Assembly (NCBI GenBank): GCA_963575745.1
Contig: CAUYUJ010014615.1
Span: 510,365-574,364 of the forward strand
Source: Prorocentrum cordatum
Lineage: Eukaryota > Sar > Dinophyceae > Prorocentrales > Prorocentraceae
Direction: 5' to 3'
Length of the DNA stretch: 64,000 nucleotides
In this document: positions 21,141-30,785 of the stretch, piece by piece
How positions within the stretch are numbered: position 1 is the first letter of the stretch
Layout of the letters: every line of letters starts with the position of its first letter
Notes under the pieces: generated by a model
Seen by the model: only the letters and a program-made list of their open reading frames with translations
Databases searched by the model: none
Told to the model about the DNA's origin: nothing
Made by a program: the position numbers and the translations under genes

Positions 21141-22240
21141 GCAGGTATGCATATGATCAGGGAGGCCTGGAGCTCTGCACCGGCGGCGGGCCGCGGCCGA
21201 GCCGTCAGGGCCAGATCGGCGGCGGGGGCCCCGCGCGGCTGCGGAGCTCGGCGGGCGGCCCGGCACGCCGTGGAGGGGTGCGCACGGACCAGCAGCGGAG
21301 GTCCCAAGGGGGAGGCGTGGCTGCGCCGCTTGGCGGGGGGCCCCGCCGGGCGGCACGGGCCCCTGGAGAGGGCTCCCGGGCCCGAGGCCGGGCAAGAACG
21401 CCCGCTGGGAAGCAACTGCATCGCCAGGATCTCGGGGGGTGTTGTTCACCGAGAGACACGGCGCCCACGCCGCCTGCCCCTCTGCGACCGCTCGGCGGTG
21501 CAGGCCCCGCCTCGGGCACAGCACGGCCCGCGCGCTGCTCGCGCGCGCGCACCGCCTGTGCTCGGCTTGCGCGCGTGCGCGCACGCCGACCACAGGCGGT
21601 GATCCTCAGAACGTGTGCGGGTGCCAACGTGTGCTTGTCCACCCAAACCCTTCGACACGACGCAAGCTGCGTGTTCAATGAGAGCCGACACAGGTTGCGT
21701 GCTATCGGCGGAGCTGAACAGGGTGAACACAAGTTGGACCAACACACGTCCTAATTATTAACCGACCCTCCTGCCAGCACCTGCGCTCGTGACCGTGATC
21801 GCTTGGATTTTGGTTGGCGGTGTGGCAGTAGAAGCCTCGCAGCCCTCAGAGCAGCTAGGTCGCACCTAGATCAGCTGCGTACCCTGCCTCCTCCAACCTC
21901 CAACATCCAACCTCCAACCTTCGCCTCCTCCTCCTCCTCCTCCTCCTCCTCCTCGTCCTCCCGCCCCTTACTCCCCATGCCCCACTCCCCCATTCCTAAC
22001 CCCCTCTCATCCCCCCTTTCTCACTGCGCTTGCACCCCCTCGCCCTCCTCCCCCCATCCTCCAAGCCCCCCCCCCGCCATGGCGCCCGCGCGCGCACGCC
22101 CCTCCCGGCACTAGCCCCGCACCCACCCCCGCTGACTGGCCGTGTCGTTCAGGGCTGGGAAGTACCGCGGCCCGCAGGTGGAGTCGTGCCCCCTCCCCAC
22201 CCTCTCTGGTGACATTACATGGGAGCCTCCCATACCATCT
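21141..22240. other. Gene-free GC-rich stretch with short (TCC)n
   Basis: High-GC sequence with ORFs in every frame and no recognisable domain. A TCC microsatellite lies at about 21922-21957. Confidence 0.5.
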
Positions 22241-22244
22241 TGTC

Positions 22245-22360
22245 GGCTCTTGCGAATCGACCCGAGTCGGCGCTTATCGACGCTAACCGACGCTAATCGA
22301 CGCTAATTCGGAGCTATCTCATCGACGCCCAGACGTTAATCGACGCTAATCTTTGCTAGT
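22245..22360. repeat. AATCGACGCT decamer repeats
   Basis: Repeats of (T)AATCGACGCT and ACCGACGC variants occur here. A second block is at 22885-22955. The phrases CATACCATCTTGTCGGC (22230) and ACCATCTTATTGGCCGA (22871) precede the two blocks, so they are diverged copies of one repeat. Confidence 0.7.
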
Positions 22361-22880
22361 GACGTAACTCAGAGGGTACACCAGGCTCCCAGGCTCCCGT
22401 GCTTTGCTACCGAGCACCCTGCAGCTGCGGCGCCACAGCCAGACGTCCGACGACATGCTCTCTCTCTCGCTCTCTCTCCCTCAGTGCGCGGCCCCAGGCG
22501 GTCCCGACGACCTTCCCCTGAGGGTGCTTCCTGTTCGCCCCGGCTCCATGCTCGAGGGCCCTGGGGCCCAGCAGCGGCACCCCGAGGCCGCAGTGGAGGA
22601 GAAACTCCGAACGCGCAACAAGCAGCTCCTCGGATCGGCGGCGCGCCCGGGGGGGGAACTGCGAGGGGGCAAGCCTTCTCAGAGGGCGGCGGGGCTTCTC
22701 ACAAGCGCCCCGGCCTTCTGAGAAGCCGGCCGCGTCTTCGGAAAAGGCTTCGGCAACTTTTCGGAAGGCCGGGGGCCTTCGGAGCCTTCTGCGAAGGCCC
22801 GCCCCCTCTGACTTTCCAGCCTTGGCTCGCCGCCGAATGTTCGGTGGCAACTCATGCGAACTGTCCCAAACCATCTTATT
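22361..22880. other. GC-rich stretch with CTTCTCAGAAGG palindromic motifs
   Basis: Between 22670 and 22810 short palindromes such as GCCTTCTGAGAAGCC and GCCTTCTGCGAAGGC recur. They correspond to the motif cluster at 7690-7830 in opposite orientation. No gene is seen. Confidence 0.5.
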
Positions 22881-23039
22881 GGCCGAAGGTAGTCGACGCG
22901 AATGGACGGTAATCGACGCTAACTCGACGCTAATCGACGCTCGCCAACGCTAGGTCGGCATCATCTCGTCAATTACCAGACGCTACTCGAAGCTGCAGAC
23001 GGAATTAAGACGGTATACGTTCCGATATAGGGGGAGATA

Positions 23040-23226
23040 ACTGGAGGGGAAACGTGCTGAGAGAGCAAAGGAACACAAAAGAGGAGGAGCAGGAGGAGGA
23101 GAGGAGGAGAAGAGAGTAGGAGAGAAGAGGAAGAGTAGGAGGAGGAGGTGGAGAGAAGAGGAGGAGAGAAGAGGATAAGGAGAAGGAGGAGGAGGAGGAA
23201 GAGCAGGAGGAGGAGGAGGAGGCTAA
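23040..23226. repeat. Polypurine GGA/GAA tract
   Basis: About 185 nt, nearly all A or G on the plus strand. Confidence 0.9.
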
Positions 23227-23880
23227 GGAGAAGCAGGTGCCGATCCCGCCGATGGACATCGTGGCCCACCTCGTAGAGACGACCGAGATGAAGCAAGCCA
23301 TGACAGGATGTACGACGACCAGGCTTGAAGCCAGGAGATGCGTCGTCGCCTACGGGATCGACGTGGGCGCCGACATGGACGAATCCCGGAGAGCGGCAGG
23401 ACCAAGAACTTGCAGCTCTACCACGGTGGCAGAGGCGATCGTGGTGGCGGCCGAGGCCGCGGCCGCGCGGAGCAGGGCGCCTGCGGCGCCCACGGCCGCT
23501 GGAGTGCGGCGCCTGGCTCCCGCGGAGGGGCCGCCGCCCGCGCCACCCCAAAGCGAGGGAGGCGCTGCTGCGGTGCCCCTGGCCCCCGCGGAGCCTCCGC
23601 CTCCCCTGCCAGGACCAGGCGAGGGAGGCGTTGCGGCCGCCGCCGCGGCCACGCGGCGCCTGGCCCTCGCGCTGCCGCCGCCGCCCCCGCCACCGACAGG
23701 CTGAGCGGGGCGCGCGGGCGGGGGGGGCCATGGCCCCCCCCCGAGGAGGGCAGCAGGTTACGAGTTAGCAGCAGCAGCAGCAGCGAGGAACGGTGATCGC
23801 GGCGCCGCGCGCCCGCCGTCGCGGGCCCGCGACGGACTGCGTGGACTCCGCGGGGCTGACGCCCCCCTCGGGAGTGGGAG
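23227..23880. other. GC-rich stretch with ~80-bp tandem similarity
   Basis: Around 23450-23700 the phrases GGAGGCGCTGCTGCGGTGCC and GGAGGCGTTGCGGCCGCC, each with preceding GCCNCCGCGG, suggest about three diverged tandem units. The minus-strand ORF shows the same repetition. I do not recognise a protein family and cannot support a gene. Confidence 0.4.
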
Positions 23881-23883
23881 AGA

Positions 23884-24470
23884 GAGGAGGAGGAGGAGGA
23901 GGAGGAGGAGGAGGAGGAGGGAGGAGGAGGAGGAGGAGGAGGAGGAGGAGGAGGAGGAGGAGGAGGAGGAGGAGGAGGAGGAGGAGGAGAGAGAAGGAGA
24001 AGGGAAGAGAGAGGAGGAGAGAGAAAGAGGAGGAGGAGGAGGAGGAGGAGGAGGAGAAGGAGGAAAAGGAAAAGGACGAGGAGAAGGAGGAGGAGGAGAG
24101 GAGGAGGAGGAGGAGAAGGACGAGGAGGAGGAGGAAAGGGAGGGAGACGGAGGAGGAGAAGGCGGAGGAGGAGGAGGAGGAGGAGGAGAGGAGGAGGAGG
24201 GAGGAGGAGGAGGAGGGGGAAAGCGGATGAGGAGGAGGAAGAGGAGGAGGGGGCGGGGGAAGCGAGAGGAGAAACAAAGAGGCGGACGAGGAGGAGGAGG
24301 AGGAGGAGGAGGAGGAGGAGGAGGAGGAGGAGGAGGAGGAGGAGCGCACGTCACCAGGGCGGGGCAAGGAGGAGGAGGAGGAGGAGGAGGAGGAGGAGGA
24401 GGAGGAGGAGGAGAGAGGAGGAGGGAGAAGGAGGAGGAGGAGGAGGAGAAGGGAGAAGGAGGAAGGGCGA
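23884..24470. repeat. Major polypurine tract, ~590 bp
   Basis: Almost continuous A/G on the plus strand built from GGA and GAAGGA units. ORFs across it are Glu/Arg/Gly or Ser/Pro/Leu homopeptides. Confidence 0.95.
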
Positions 24471-24637
24471 GATGAGACGAGCCCATGGAGTCCACGACTG
24501 TCAACCTGATCGGCAGCGTTGCGCGGAATTCTTAAAGGGTAGCTTCGACCCTGTAGGGGGAGGAGGAGAAGAAGAAGGAGGAGGTGATGTTAAATATAAC
24601 GACAAAAAACGGCAAAGGCGCTCGGCGAGTTCATCCG

Positions 24638-24639
<2 letters not shown>

Positions 24640-24695
<56 letters not shown>
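24640..24695. repeat. (GCA)n microsatellite
   Basis: About 18 tandem GCA units. Poly-Ala/Gln ORFs over it are artefacts. Confidence 0.95.
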
Positions 24696-24696
<1 letters not shown>

Positions 24697-24719
24697 CTAC
24701 CGCCAGAGACCTTCTGTTG

Positions 24720-25300
24720 GCCTCCCCGCGAGGAGATGTGGGCGGCCCCCTGCGCTCTCGGGCCTGCCGGCGGAAGCGAGGGGCTGGGCCTGCTCCCCTG
24801 CGCTTCGCTGCTGCCCTCCGCGGGGGAGGCCCAGCTGGAGAGGTGCGCCCCGAAAGACGTGAGCACTTTCTTCGGGTGGGGGGCTCAGGGGGAAATCCAT
24901 ACGGGCTTCTGCACCTCGAGAAAAGCACTCCGTCTTGTGGCTCACCTCTTGCAGTTTCCCTGGAAAAAAACATCGAAAAGGCATTTTCAGATGTCACCCT
25001 TTGCCCTCCACCCAAAAAAACATGCTCGGAAGACGGGGGGGGCCCTGCCCTGCCGCGCAGGGGGGGGGGGGGGGGGGCGTCTGCCCCCCTGCTGCCATTC
25101 GCTGCCGCCCTCCGCGGGGGAGCCCGGCTGGAGAGGTTCTCCCCGAACGACGAGGGGGGGCCCTGCCCTGCCGCGCAAGGGGGGGGGGGCCCTGGGAGGG
25201 CAGCCCGGAAAAGGGGGGGCAGGTCAGAGCCAGAGGGCTGCGCGGGGCGGGGGCCGAGCGGGAGTCCTCGCACTCGAAGCACGGAGGGCGCGCGCGCGCC
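24720..25300. other. GC-rich duplicated segment with poly-G runs
   Basis: GCTGCCCTCCGCGGGGGAGGC (24808-24832) and GCCGCCCTCCGCGGGGGAGCC (25101-25125), each followed by GCTGGAGAGGT, show a diverged duplication. A run of about 18 G lies near 25060-25078. No gene is recognised. Confidence 0.5.
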
Positions 25301-25304
25301 GTCT

Positions 25305-25336
25305 CTCCTCTCTCTCTCTCTCTCCCTCTTTGTTTG

Positions 25337-25390
<54 letters not shown>

Positions 25391-25391
25391 G

Positions 25392-25423
<32 letters not shown>

Positions 25424-25580
25424 TGTATGTATGTATGTATGTATGTATGTATGTATGTATGTATGTATGTATGTATCGCTCTGCTTGTTTTCTCTCTCTC
25501 TCTCTATCTCTTGCTCTTTCTCTCTCTCTCTCTCTCGTTGTGCTTTCTCTCTCTCTCTCTCTCTTTCTCTCTCTCCCCCC
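25305..25580. repeat. (TC)n-(TA)n-(GTAT)n-(TC)n composite microsatellite
   Basis: TC runs flank a TA block (about 25370-25390) and a GTAT array (about 25391-25475). Confidence 0.95.
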
Positions 25581-25913
25581 CCTCCCGCCACGCACCTCTC
25601 CCCCAACCCCTCGTACAGGCCTGCGTTGGCACGGCGCCACGGGTCACTTCGGGCAAGGAGTGTTGCGGCAGTCGGCAAGCACCCGTCCCCAGTGCAGTAG
25701 CAGCCGCTGCCCTGCATGATGTTTAGCTCGCTGCTCGTCTTCTCCTGGCGCCGGATGCTGTCTTGAGCCCCCCCCTCCACACTCGCCTCGAGGTGCGAGC
25801 CCGAAGGCTCGAGTTCTAAAACAGCACGCTCCCAAGAGGTCGACGCCCCAGCTGATGCTGTGGCCCCGAGCGGGGGTGGCCTCTCCCGGTCGTTGCACGC
25901 TCTGTAGCCTGTG
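25581..25913. other. Gene-free stretch
   Basis: No convincing ORF, repeat copy or RNA gene is seen. Confidence 0.4.
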
Positions 25914-26650
25914 CTACAGGCTGTCGCGCTGGAGCGATACGCATGGAGAACATGACAGGCGGCTGTCGATCCGACCATCTGGAAAGCATATGCTTGGAGA
26001 AGCGACTCTTCTACTGCTCCGAGCTCGTCCCTCGGCGCACGCCTCCTCCGCTGCCAGGTGGGCGATATTGGCAGTGATCTCGTCGGAGCTGTTCCCTGCC
26101 TTCTTGATGTAGTCCACCCAGAGGCTGGGATCTTTGTGCTGCCACCTGTAGTGTGCCCAAATGCCTGGGTCGTCCTCTTTCCACTTGGGGCGGATTGGCC
26201 CGCCGACCTCCATCTCGTTGTGGTTGTTCTCGCTGGGCACCGTGACCGCGCTCAAGCTCTTGGCGCCGATCTGCACGTTGCACGTCTGAAGGCCCTTGAG
26301 GATCTCATAGATGCCCTGGAGCTGGTCCTCGATGATGCGGGTGCACTCTTGCTTCGCCATCTTCTCCTTGCCCGCTTTTTTGCCTCAGAGACTTTCACGC
26401 GGGCGGGGCTGACCTGGAGCATGGTCTTGCGGTCGAGGAGCGTCTCGATCTCCGTCTGGATACCACTACGCATCGCCTTTCACACGCGGCTGGTAATCCA
26501 GATGTTAGCCTCAGCGCGAGCCAGCACATTGTCCATGTCCCCGATCGCCGCGTGGCACGATCCGCGGCCACGGAAGTACGGAGGAGGGCTCGCCGCTCTT
26601 TCCGTGGAAAGGTCAGAACGCTGTAGGGGATTGCACGTAGGCAATTTGAA
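25914..26650 (-). pseudogene. Decayed protein-coding fragment, family unknown
   Basis: On the minus strand a protein-like reading runs from about 26650 to 25914. It includes PPPYFRGRGSCHAAIGDMDN, a helical segment starting MRSGIQTEIETLLDRKTMLQ, and a last part with MAKQECTRIIEDQLQGIYEI and GIWAHYRWQHKDPSLWVDY. Reading is broken by a TGA at 26480-26482 and by a frame change at a six-T run (26376-26381 on the plus strand). One more A on the coding strand would join the two frames. The antisense frame is also open for 198 codons, a common shadow of a GC-biased coding strand. I do not recognise the family. The end beyond about 26010 looks random, so the true 3' boundary is uncertain. It lies ~1.4 kb upstream of the LINE on the other strand, and no link is evident. 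It could be a broken host gene or transposon ORF. Confidence 0.55.
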
Positions 26651-26737
26651 CTAGAATCGTTGTGGTCAGTTTGCCCTGGAATCAATCGGTATGTGGGTGT
26701 GTTCTGGATCGGGAACTAGTGGCCGAGGCACCGTAGG

Positions 26738-26835
26738 AGGAGGAGGAGGAGGAGGAGGAGGAGGAGGACCAGGAGAGGGAGGAGAAGGAGGAGGACCAGG
26801 AGGAGGAGGAGGAGGAGGAGGAGGAGGAGGAGGAG
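26738..26835. repeat. (GGA)n tract
   Basis: Nearly pure GGA with CCAGG interruptions. Confidence 0.95.
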
Positions 26836-27145
26836 GAAGAACCACTGGGAGAGACGAGCCAGAGAACCCGCCGTGCGGCAGGAGCCTGCCGGGAAACGAC
26901 CCGACGGGGGCGCCGGCCCAGAGCAGGACAGTGGCGCAGACCGCCCGCGAAGAAGGCGGCCCGAGGGGGGGGCCCCGCTGAAGGGAGGATGGGAAAGGAG
27001 ACAGACGTGGACGGGAGTGGTGTCATGATAGTATCGGCTCAGGAGAAGTTCCAGATTTCCAGGTTATCCTGCGGCCCTCGTTTCTGTAGCCCGTGTGGGG
27101 CACGAGGACATCTGGGAAATCTAGGACAGATTGGCCCGTGGAACG

Positions 27146-27238
<93 letters not shown>
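27146..27238. repeat. Perfect (CAT)n array
   Basis: About 31 uninterrupted CAT units. Poly-Ser, poly-Met and similar ORFs are artefacts. Confidence 0.98.
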
Positions 27239-28084
27239 GGCCTCATAAGCTGACCGCTCGGGCTCACGAGCGAAGCCCCTGGGCTCCAACAACTTGAGCA
27301 TAGTGAATCCGATCCATATCCCCAGCGGCGTGGCCTGGGCCCCACTGGCCGATCTACCCCCCCTAGATGGGGATATAGGCCGTCTCCTTCGGGCTTCGAG
27401 GGGTGTAACCCAAACTGGGGGGGGAATTTGGTGGGGCTCTCGAGGGGGATGGGGATGGGGATGGGGATCGGTTACACGATACTGACAGCTTGCCAGCCCG
27501 AGGGCTCAGGTTCTGGGAGCCCCGCGGCGCTCGGGGAGGGGGGCGGCGCAGAGGGCGAGGACGCGAATCCCCTCCCCGCCGGCAGACCCAGGACGTCGTG
27601 TACTGCTCCACGGTCGTGTCGCCGGCACCGATGGCGTTCCAGTCAGTGTGGCACCCCACCTGGACACTGGCACTGGCACTGACACTGCGCCCCCACGTCA
27701 CTCGGGACGGCCCTACGAGGGGCGGGGTGGTGGCGCCTCGGCGCCGACAAATATGCAACAACGTCTCACGCTGGGGAAGGGAAGAAAAAGAAGGAGGAGG
27801 AGGAGGAGCCAGCCGGCAGGTTCACTCACCTTGTATTTGCCATTGTTCCGGCACCCCACCCGGAAGGAGACGGGAAGTCGGATTCGAGCCAAAGGGGAGG
27901 GGACCTCGGCTCGGCCGAAGGCTTCCCCGAGGGCATAGGTCCCTTCACCGGGCAAGGATCACCAGTTCCATTTGCTCTGGCTCGGGCCTGTCCACCCAAC
28001 GAGGTTCCCTCCTCTATCCTTGCGCGCGTCTCTTCCTCTTCCTCCCCCTCACCTCCTTCCGCCTCCCCATACCCAAAACAATTG
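27239..28084. other. Gene-free stretch upstream of the LINE
   Basis: ORFs of 80-225 codons occur but none has recognisable content. A (GGGGAT)n run at about 27445-27470 could form G-quadruplexes. No target-site duplication or second leader copy is visible before 28085. Confidence 0.45.
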
Positions 28085-28106
28085 TCCGTAGCCATTTTGG
28101 CTCAAG
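28085..28106 (+). other. DinoSL spliced-leader relic
   Basis: All 22 positions agree with the dinoflagellate spliced leader consensus (T in the degenerate first position, then CCGTAGCC, ATTTTGG, CTCAAG). In dinoflagellates this sequence is added to mRNA 5' ends by trans-splicing. A genomic copy directly before an ORF therefore marks DNA made by reverse transcription of a processed mRNA. No Sm site, donor GT or SL-RNA tail follows (the next bases are GGGCC), so this is not an SL RNA gene. Confidence 0.92.
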
Positions 28107-28246
28107 GGGCCTTTCTCCTGAACTTCCAATTTCGCTCGAGAGATTGAGGCGGGTGGTTCTCTGATCCCCTTAGAGTCTTACCGGCCAGGAGTTCGCGACT
28201 CCGCCCAGCTTTCATTCACGATTACAGCTTCCCCGCAGGAGCCGCC
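28107..28246 (+). other. LINE 5' leader between DinoSL and ORF1
   Basis: This 140-nt sequence ends in CAGGAGCCGCCATG, giving the ORF1 start a favourable eukaryotic start context (GCCGCC before ATG). This supports 28247 as the start codon. Confidence 0.7.
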
Positions 28247-29452
28247 ATGTATGCGGCGCAACAGCAAGGAGGGGGGTCGGGACCTGGTCTTAGAGGTGCA
28301 GGACCATTCGCCCAACTACCCATCGTCACGAACAATCCTTTCTTCCAGCTTGGCCCGAGGGTTCCAGGTGTGCAGAGGGCGGTGGATACCCGTCAGAAGA
28401 AGCAGCCGAAGGCCCCTCCTCCCCCTGGCTCATGGGCATGTGCATACTGTCCCTGCAAGCGCAACGACCCGCGCTTCCACGTCTGCAAGCATTGTGGCTC
28501 AACCAGACACGCGCCAGCTTTCGACAAGTCTCAGCCGCCCATGGGAGTATGGGCGGGCGGCTCACCGCCAGGTCGCTGGCAGAGCTCAGCATCACCGCCT
28601 CCTCCTGCTGCTGCTGGCAATGGTACTCAACGCGGCGATGCTCAGCACGACGAGGCGCAGCTGGACACGGTCGAGCACGAAGCCCTGGTCCGCGCCCTGG
28701 GCAAGATCGGCGACAAGATGGGCGCCGCGCGATACCAGGCCGTCTTGGATCAGCGCCGCGCCCCAGCCAAGGAGACGCCCATCCAGCAGCGCATCGCGAA
28801 GGAGTTCCACAAGCTTCGAGTTGCGGAGGGACGACTGGGACGTGCTGTGGAGCACTTCGACCAGATGCAGGCCCAGCTCAACTCACAAAGATTGGAGGTC
28901 AAACGTCTCAGTGCCGAGCTGCAAGAAGCTGAAGAACGCCACGGTGCCCTCGTTCGTCAGTTGCACTCAGCCCACGCTCCAAAGGCCGCCGCGGAGCAGG
29001 CGCCGCAGGCACTCACGGTCCGCAGCATCCTCGACGGCTCGCTGGAGGACATACCCATCGAGTTGGGAGACGTGCTCCAGCTCGAGGGCCCCGACCTCGA
29101 AGGCATCTCGGAGGAGGGCAAGCGCCAGGCCGAGGAGCTGGTCATGTCCCTCAAGCAGGGCCTGCGTGAGCAGACCCGCGCCCTTTTCTCTGCCGCTATC
29201 GAAAAGGCTGACGCCATCAAGTCAGAGCACAAGGATCTGCTCACCCGTCTTGCCGTCAAGAAGCGTCGCACTGAGTCAGGAGCCTCGGCAGGAGCTGGTG
29301 GCACCGCTACCCCCAACCGAGCCACGAGGGGGGCCACCCCCAGAGCCCGCAGGCCCCGTTGCCCCTGGAGGACCTGGAGAGGCAAAAGAGCCGCCTCACG
29401 CCCCGCAGCCTGGTGCACCCGCGGGCACGGCCCAAGGGAGCAGCGGAGTTGA
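28247..29452 (+). CDS. LINE ORF1: zinc-finger / coiled-coil protein
   Basis: A 401-codon ORF starts at the ATG with context GCCGCCATG. Residues about 63-83 read WACAYC...NDPRFHVCKHC, that is C65-X2-C68-X11-C80-X2-C83 with the Trp and Asn typical of RanBP2-type zinc fingers. Residues about 180-245 and 287-341 are strongly helical (LGRAVEHFDQMQAQLNSQRL; EELVMSLKQGLREQTRALF), as in the trimeric coiled coils of LINE ORF1 proteins. It is inferred to be the RNA-binding partner of the retrotransposition complex. The last ~45 codons are Arg/Trp-rich and look out of frame. From a six-G run (29328-29333) the alternative frame continues with Pro/Gly/Ala-rich sequence to a stop at 29511-29513, so a one-base insertion there is likely. 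No exact family name can be given. Confidence 0.75.
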   Translation: MYAAQQQGGGSGPGLRGAGPFAQLPIVTNNPFFQLGPRVPGVQRAVDTRQKKQPKAPPPPGSWACAYCPCKRNDPRFHVCKHCGSTRHAPAFDKSQPPMGVWAGGSPPGRWQSSASPPPPAAAGNGTQRGDAQHDEAQLDTVEHEALVRALGKIGDKMGAARYQAVLDQRRAPAKETPIQQRIAKEFHKLRVAEGRLGRAVEHFDQMQAQLNSQRLEVKRLSAELQEAEERHGALVRQLHSAHAPKAAAEQAPQALTVRSILDGSLEDIPIELGDVLQLEGPDLEGISEEGKRQAEELVMSLKQGLREQTRALFSAAIEKADAIKSEHKDLLTRLAVKKRRTESGASAGAGGTATPNRATRGATPRARRPRCPWRTWRGKRAASRPAAWCTRGHGPREQRS

Positions 29453-29513
29453 CCTCAAGTCGAGGGCTGCGGCCATTGCCAGACCAGTCCCAGACGAAGG
29501 GTCAAATCTTTAG

Positions 29514-30380
29514 CATACCCAAGGGGCTCCAGAGGGCTCAGGGATCTCCGCCTAAGGGGTTCTGGGGAGCGCTGGCCAGAACCCTCGACAGAGCTCAAAG
29601 CATTTTGGCGGAGCCCTGTACAGAAGCCCTTGAAGCCCTGCGTGTGCGTGGGATTAGCCTAGCTCAATCCACCTTTTTAGGTGCCTCCGAGGACTCAGAT
29701 GTTTCTCTGATTTTGGCTTCGGCCAACGGCTCAGGCTGGGGTTCGGGCCGTACGTGGCTCACCCAGACGCCTGCCAATGTTGTTTGCCTCCATGAGCATT
29801 ATTTGAGGTCCCAAGAGGACATCGCGCAGGCCTCTGCATGGGGCATTCGCCACGGGTGGAAATCTCTCTGGACGGCAGCCCTCCCAGGGGACAATGGAGG
29901 TACCCGTGGCGGCGTCAGCATCCTGGTCAATGACTTCCTGGGACTCCACGCGTTGGGCAGCAACCATACGCTTTTTGATGGCAGAGCCATAGGGGGCATC
30001 ATCCAGGTTCCTGGTGGGTGCCACATCGCCATCGTCTCCACTTACCTCCTGCACGGTGTGGGCCTCGCTGAGCCCAACATTTCCGTGTTACGCAGTGTTG
30101 GTGAATACGTGGGGGCTTCTGGTCTGCCTTGGCTTGTCGGCGGAGATTTCAACCTCGAGCCATCAACGTTCTCCACCTCCGACTTCCTCGAAGTTGCCCG
30201 TGGTACATTGGTTTCCCCCCTTCTCCGACTTGCTCAACTACTGGGGGCATGAGAACCAATGATTATGTTATCCTGAGCCACAGCCTTAGCAAAGCTGTGC
30301 GGTCCATCGACCTGGATAGGGTGTCGGACCTCGCTCCTCACACTCCCCCTTTGCTCAAGCTTTTCCAGTGCGTTGCCCGC
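29514..30380 (+). pseudogene. LINE ORF2, endonuclease domain (EEP family)
   Basis: The region encodes an apurinic/apyrimidinic-endonuclease-like domain, which in LINEs nicks the target DNA. Visible motifs in order are VVCLHEHYL with the metal-binding Glu (29782-29805), GTRGGVSILV, IVSTYLLHG, GGDFN (30139-30153), TNDYVILS and APHTPPLL with the catalytic His (30339-30341). The frame changes in a C run at 30215-30220: upstream is read in the frame that ends at 30252, downstream in the frame carrying TNDYVIL. The ORF has no Met just after the ORF1 stop, so how ORF2 translation starts is unclear. Confidence 0.8.
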
Positions 30381-30785
30381 CTCCGTGTCATGGCTTTTCA
30401 GGAGCCCCCGCGGATCAGCCTTGATCGTTGCATAGGGCCGCCATGCGCCCCGCCAGTGTACGATCATATTCGCGCTGAGCTTGAAGGGGTGCTGCGGACG
30501 GCCCAGCCGGGCAAGGGTCAGGCTACGCAGAAGGGGCTAAATCGGGCCTACCAGGAATGGGCGGACCAAGCCGAGATCGAGCTTTGCAGGCTCACCAACC
30601 AGGACATTCGGTTAGGCCTCCGAGGGGCTAAGCCGAAGATCATTTGGAAAAAGCTCATTGATTCGGACATGAGGGACCCGAGGCACCCCGACCTTTTTGC
30701 TGCGCGCTGGCTCCACCAGCGCCTCATCGTCTTCCTGCACTCGATGCAGGCTTCTGTTCCTCCTCCCCACCATTTGCCAGGATAG
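30381..30785 (+). pseudogene. LINE ORF2, linker with premature TAG
   Basis: This interdomain segment is Arg/Lys/Gln-rich and helical (YDHIRAELEGVLRTAQPGKG, NRAYQEWADQAEIELCRL). It ends at an in-frame TAG (30783-30785). The same frame continues immediately after it with coding-like sequence into the reverse transcriptase, so the TAG is a point nonsense change rather than a natural end. Confidence 0.7.

Noticed and set aside
24590-25978. 462-codon minus-strand ORF.
   Set aside because: It depends on (GCA)n, poly-G and (TC)n-(GTAT)n repeats and no conserved motif is present.
26058-26654. 198-codon plus-strand ORF opposite the decayed gene.
   Set aside because: It is the antisense shadow; the minus strand reads as more protein-like and has explainable breaks.
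27146-27238. Regular short repeat considered as a CRISPR-like or regulatory array.
   Set aside because: It is a perfect CAT microsatellite without spacers, in a eukaryotic genome.
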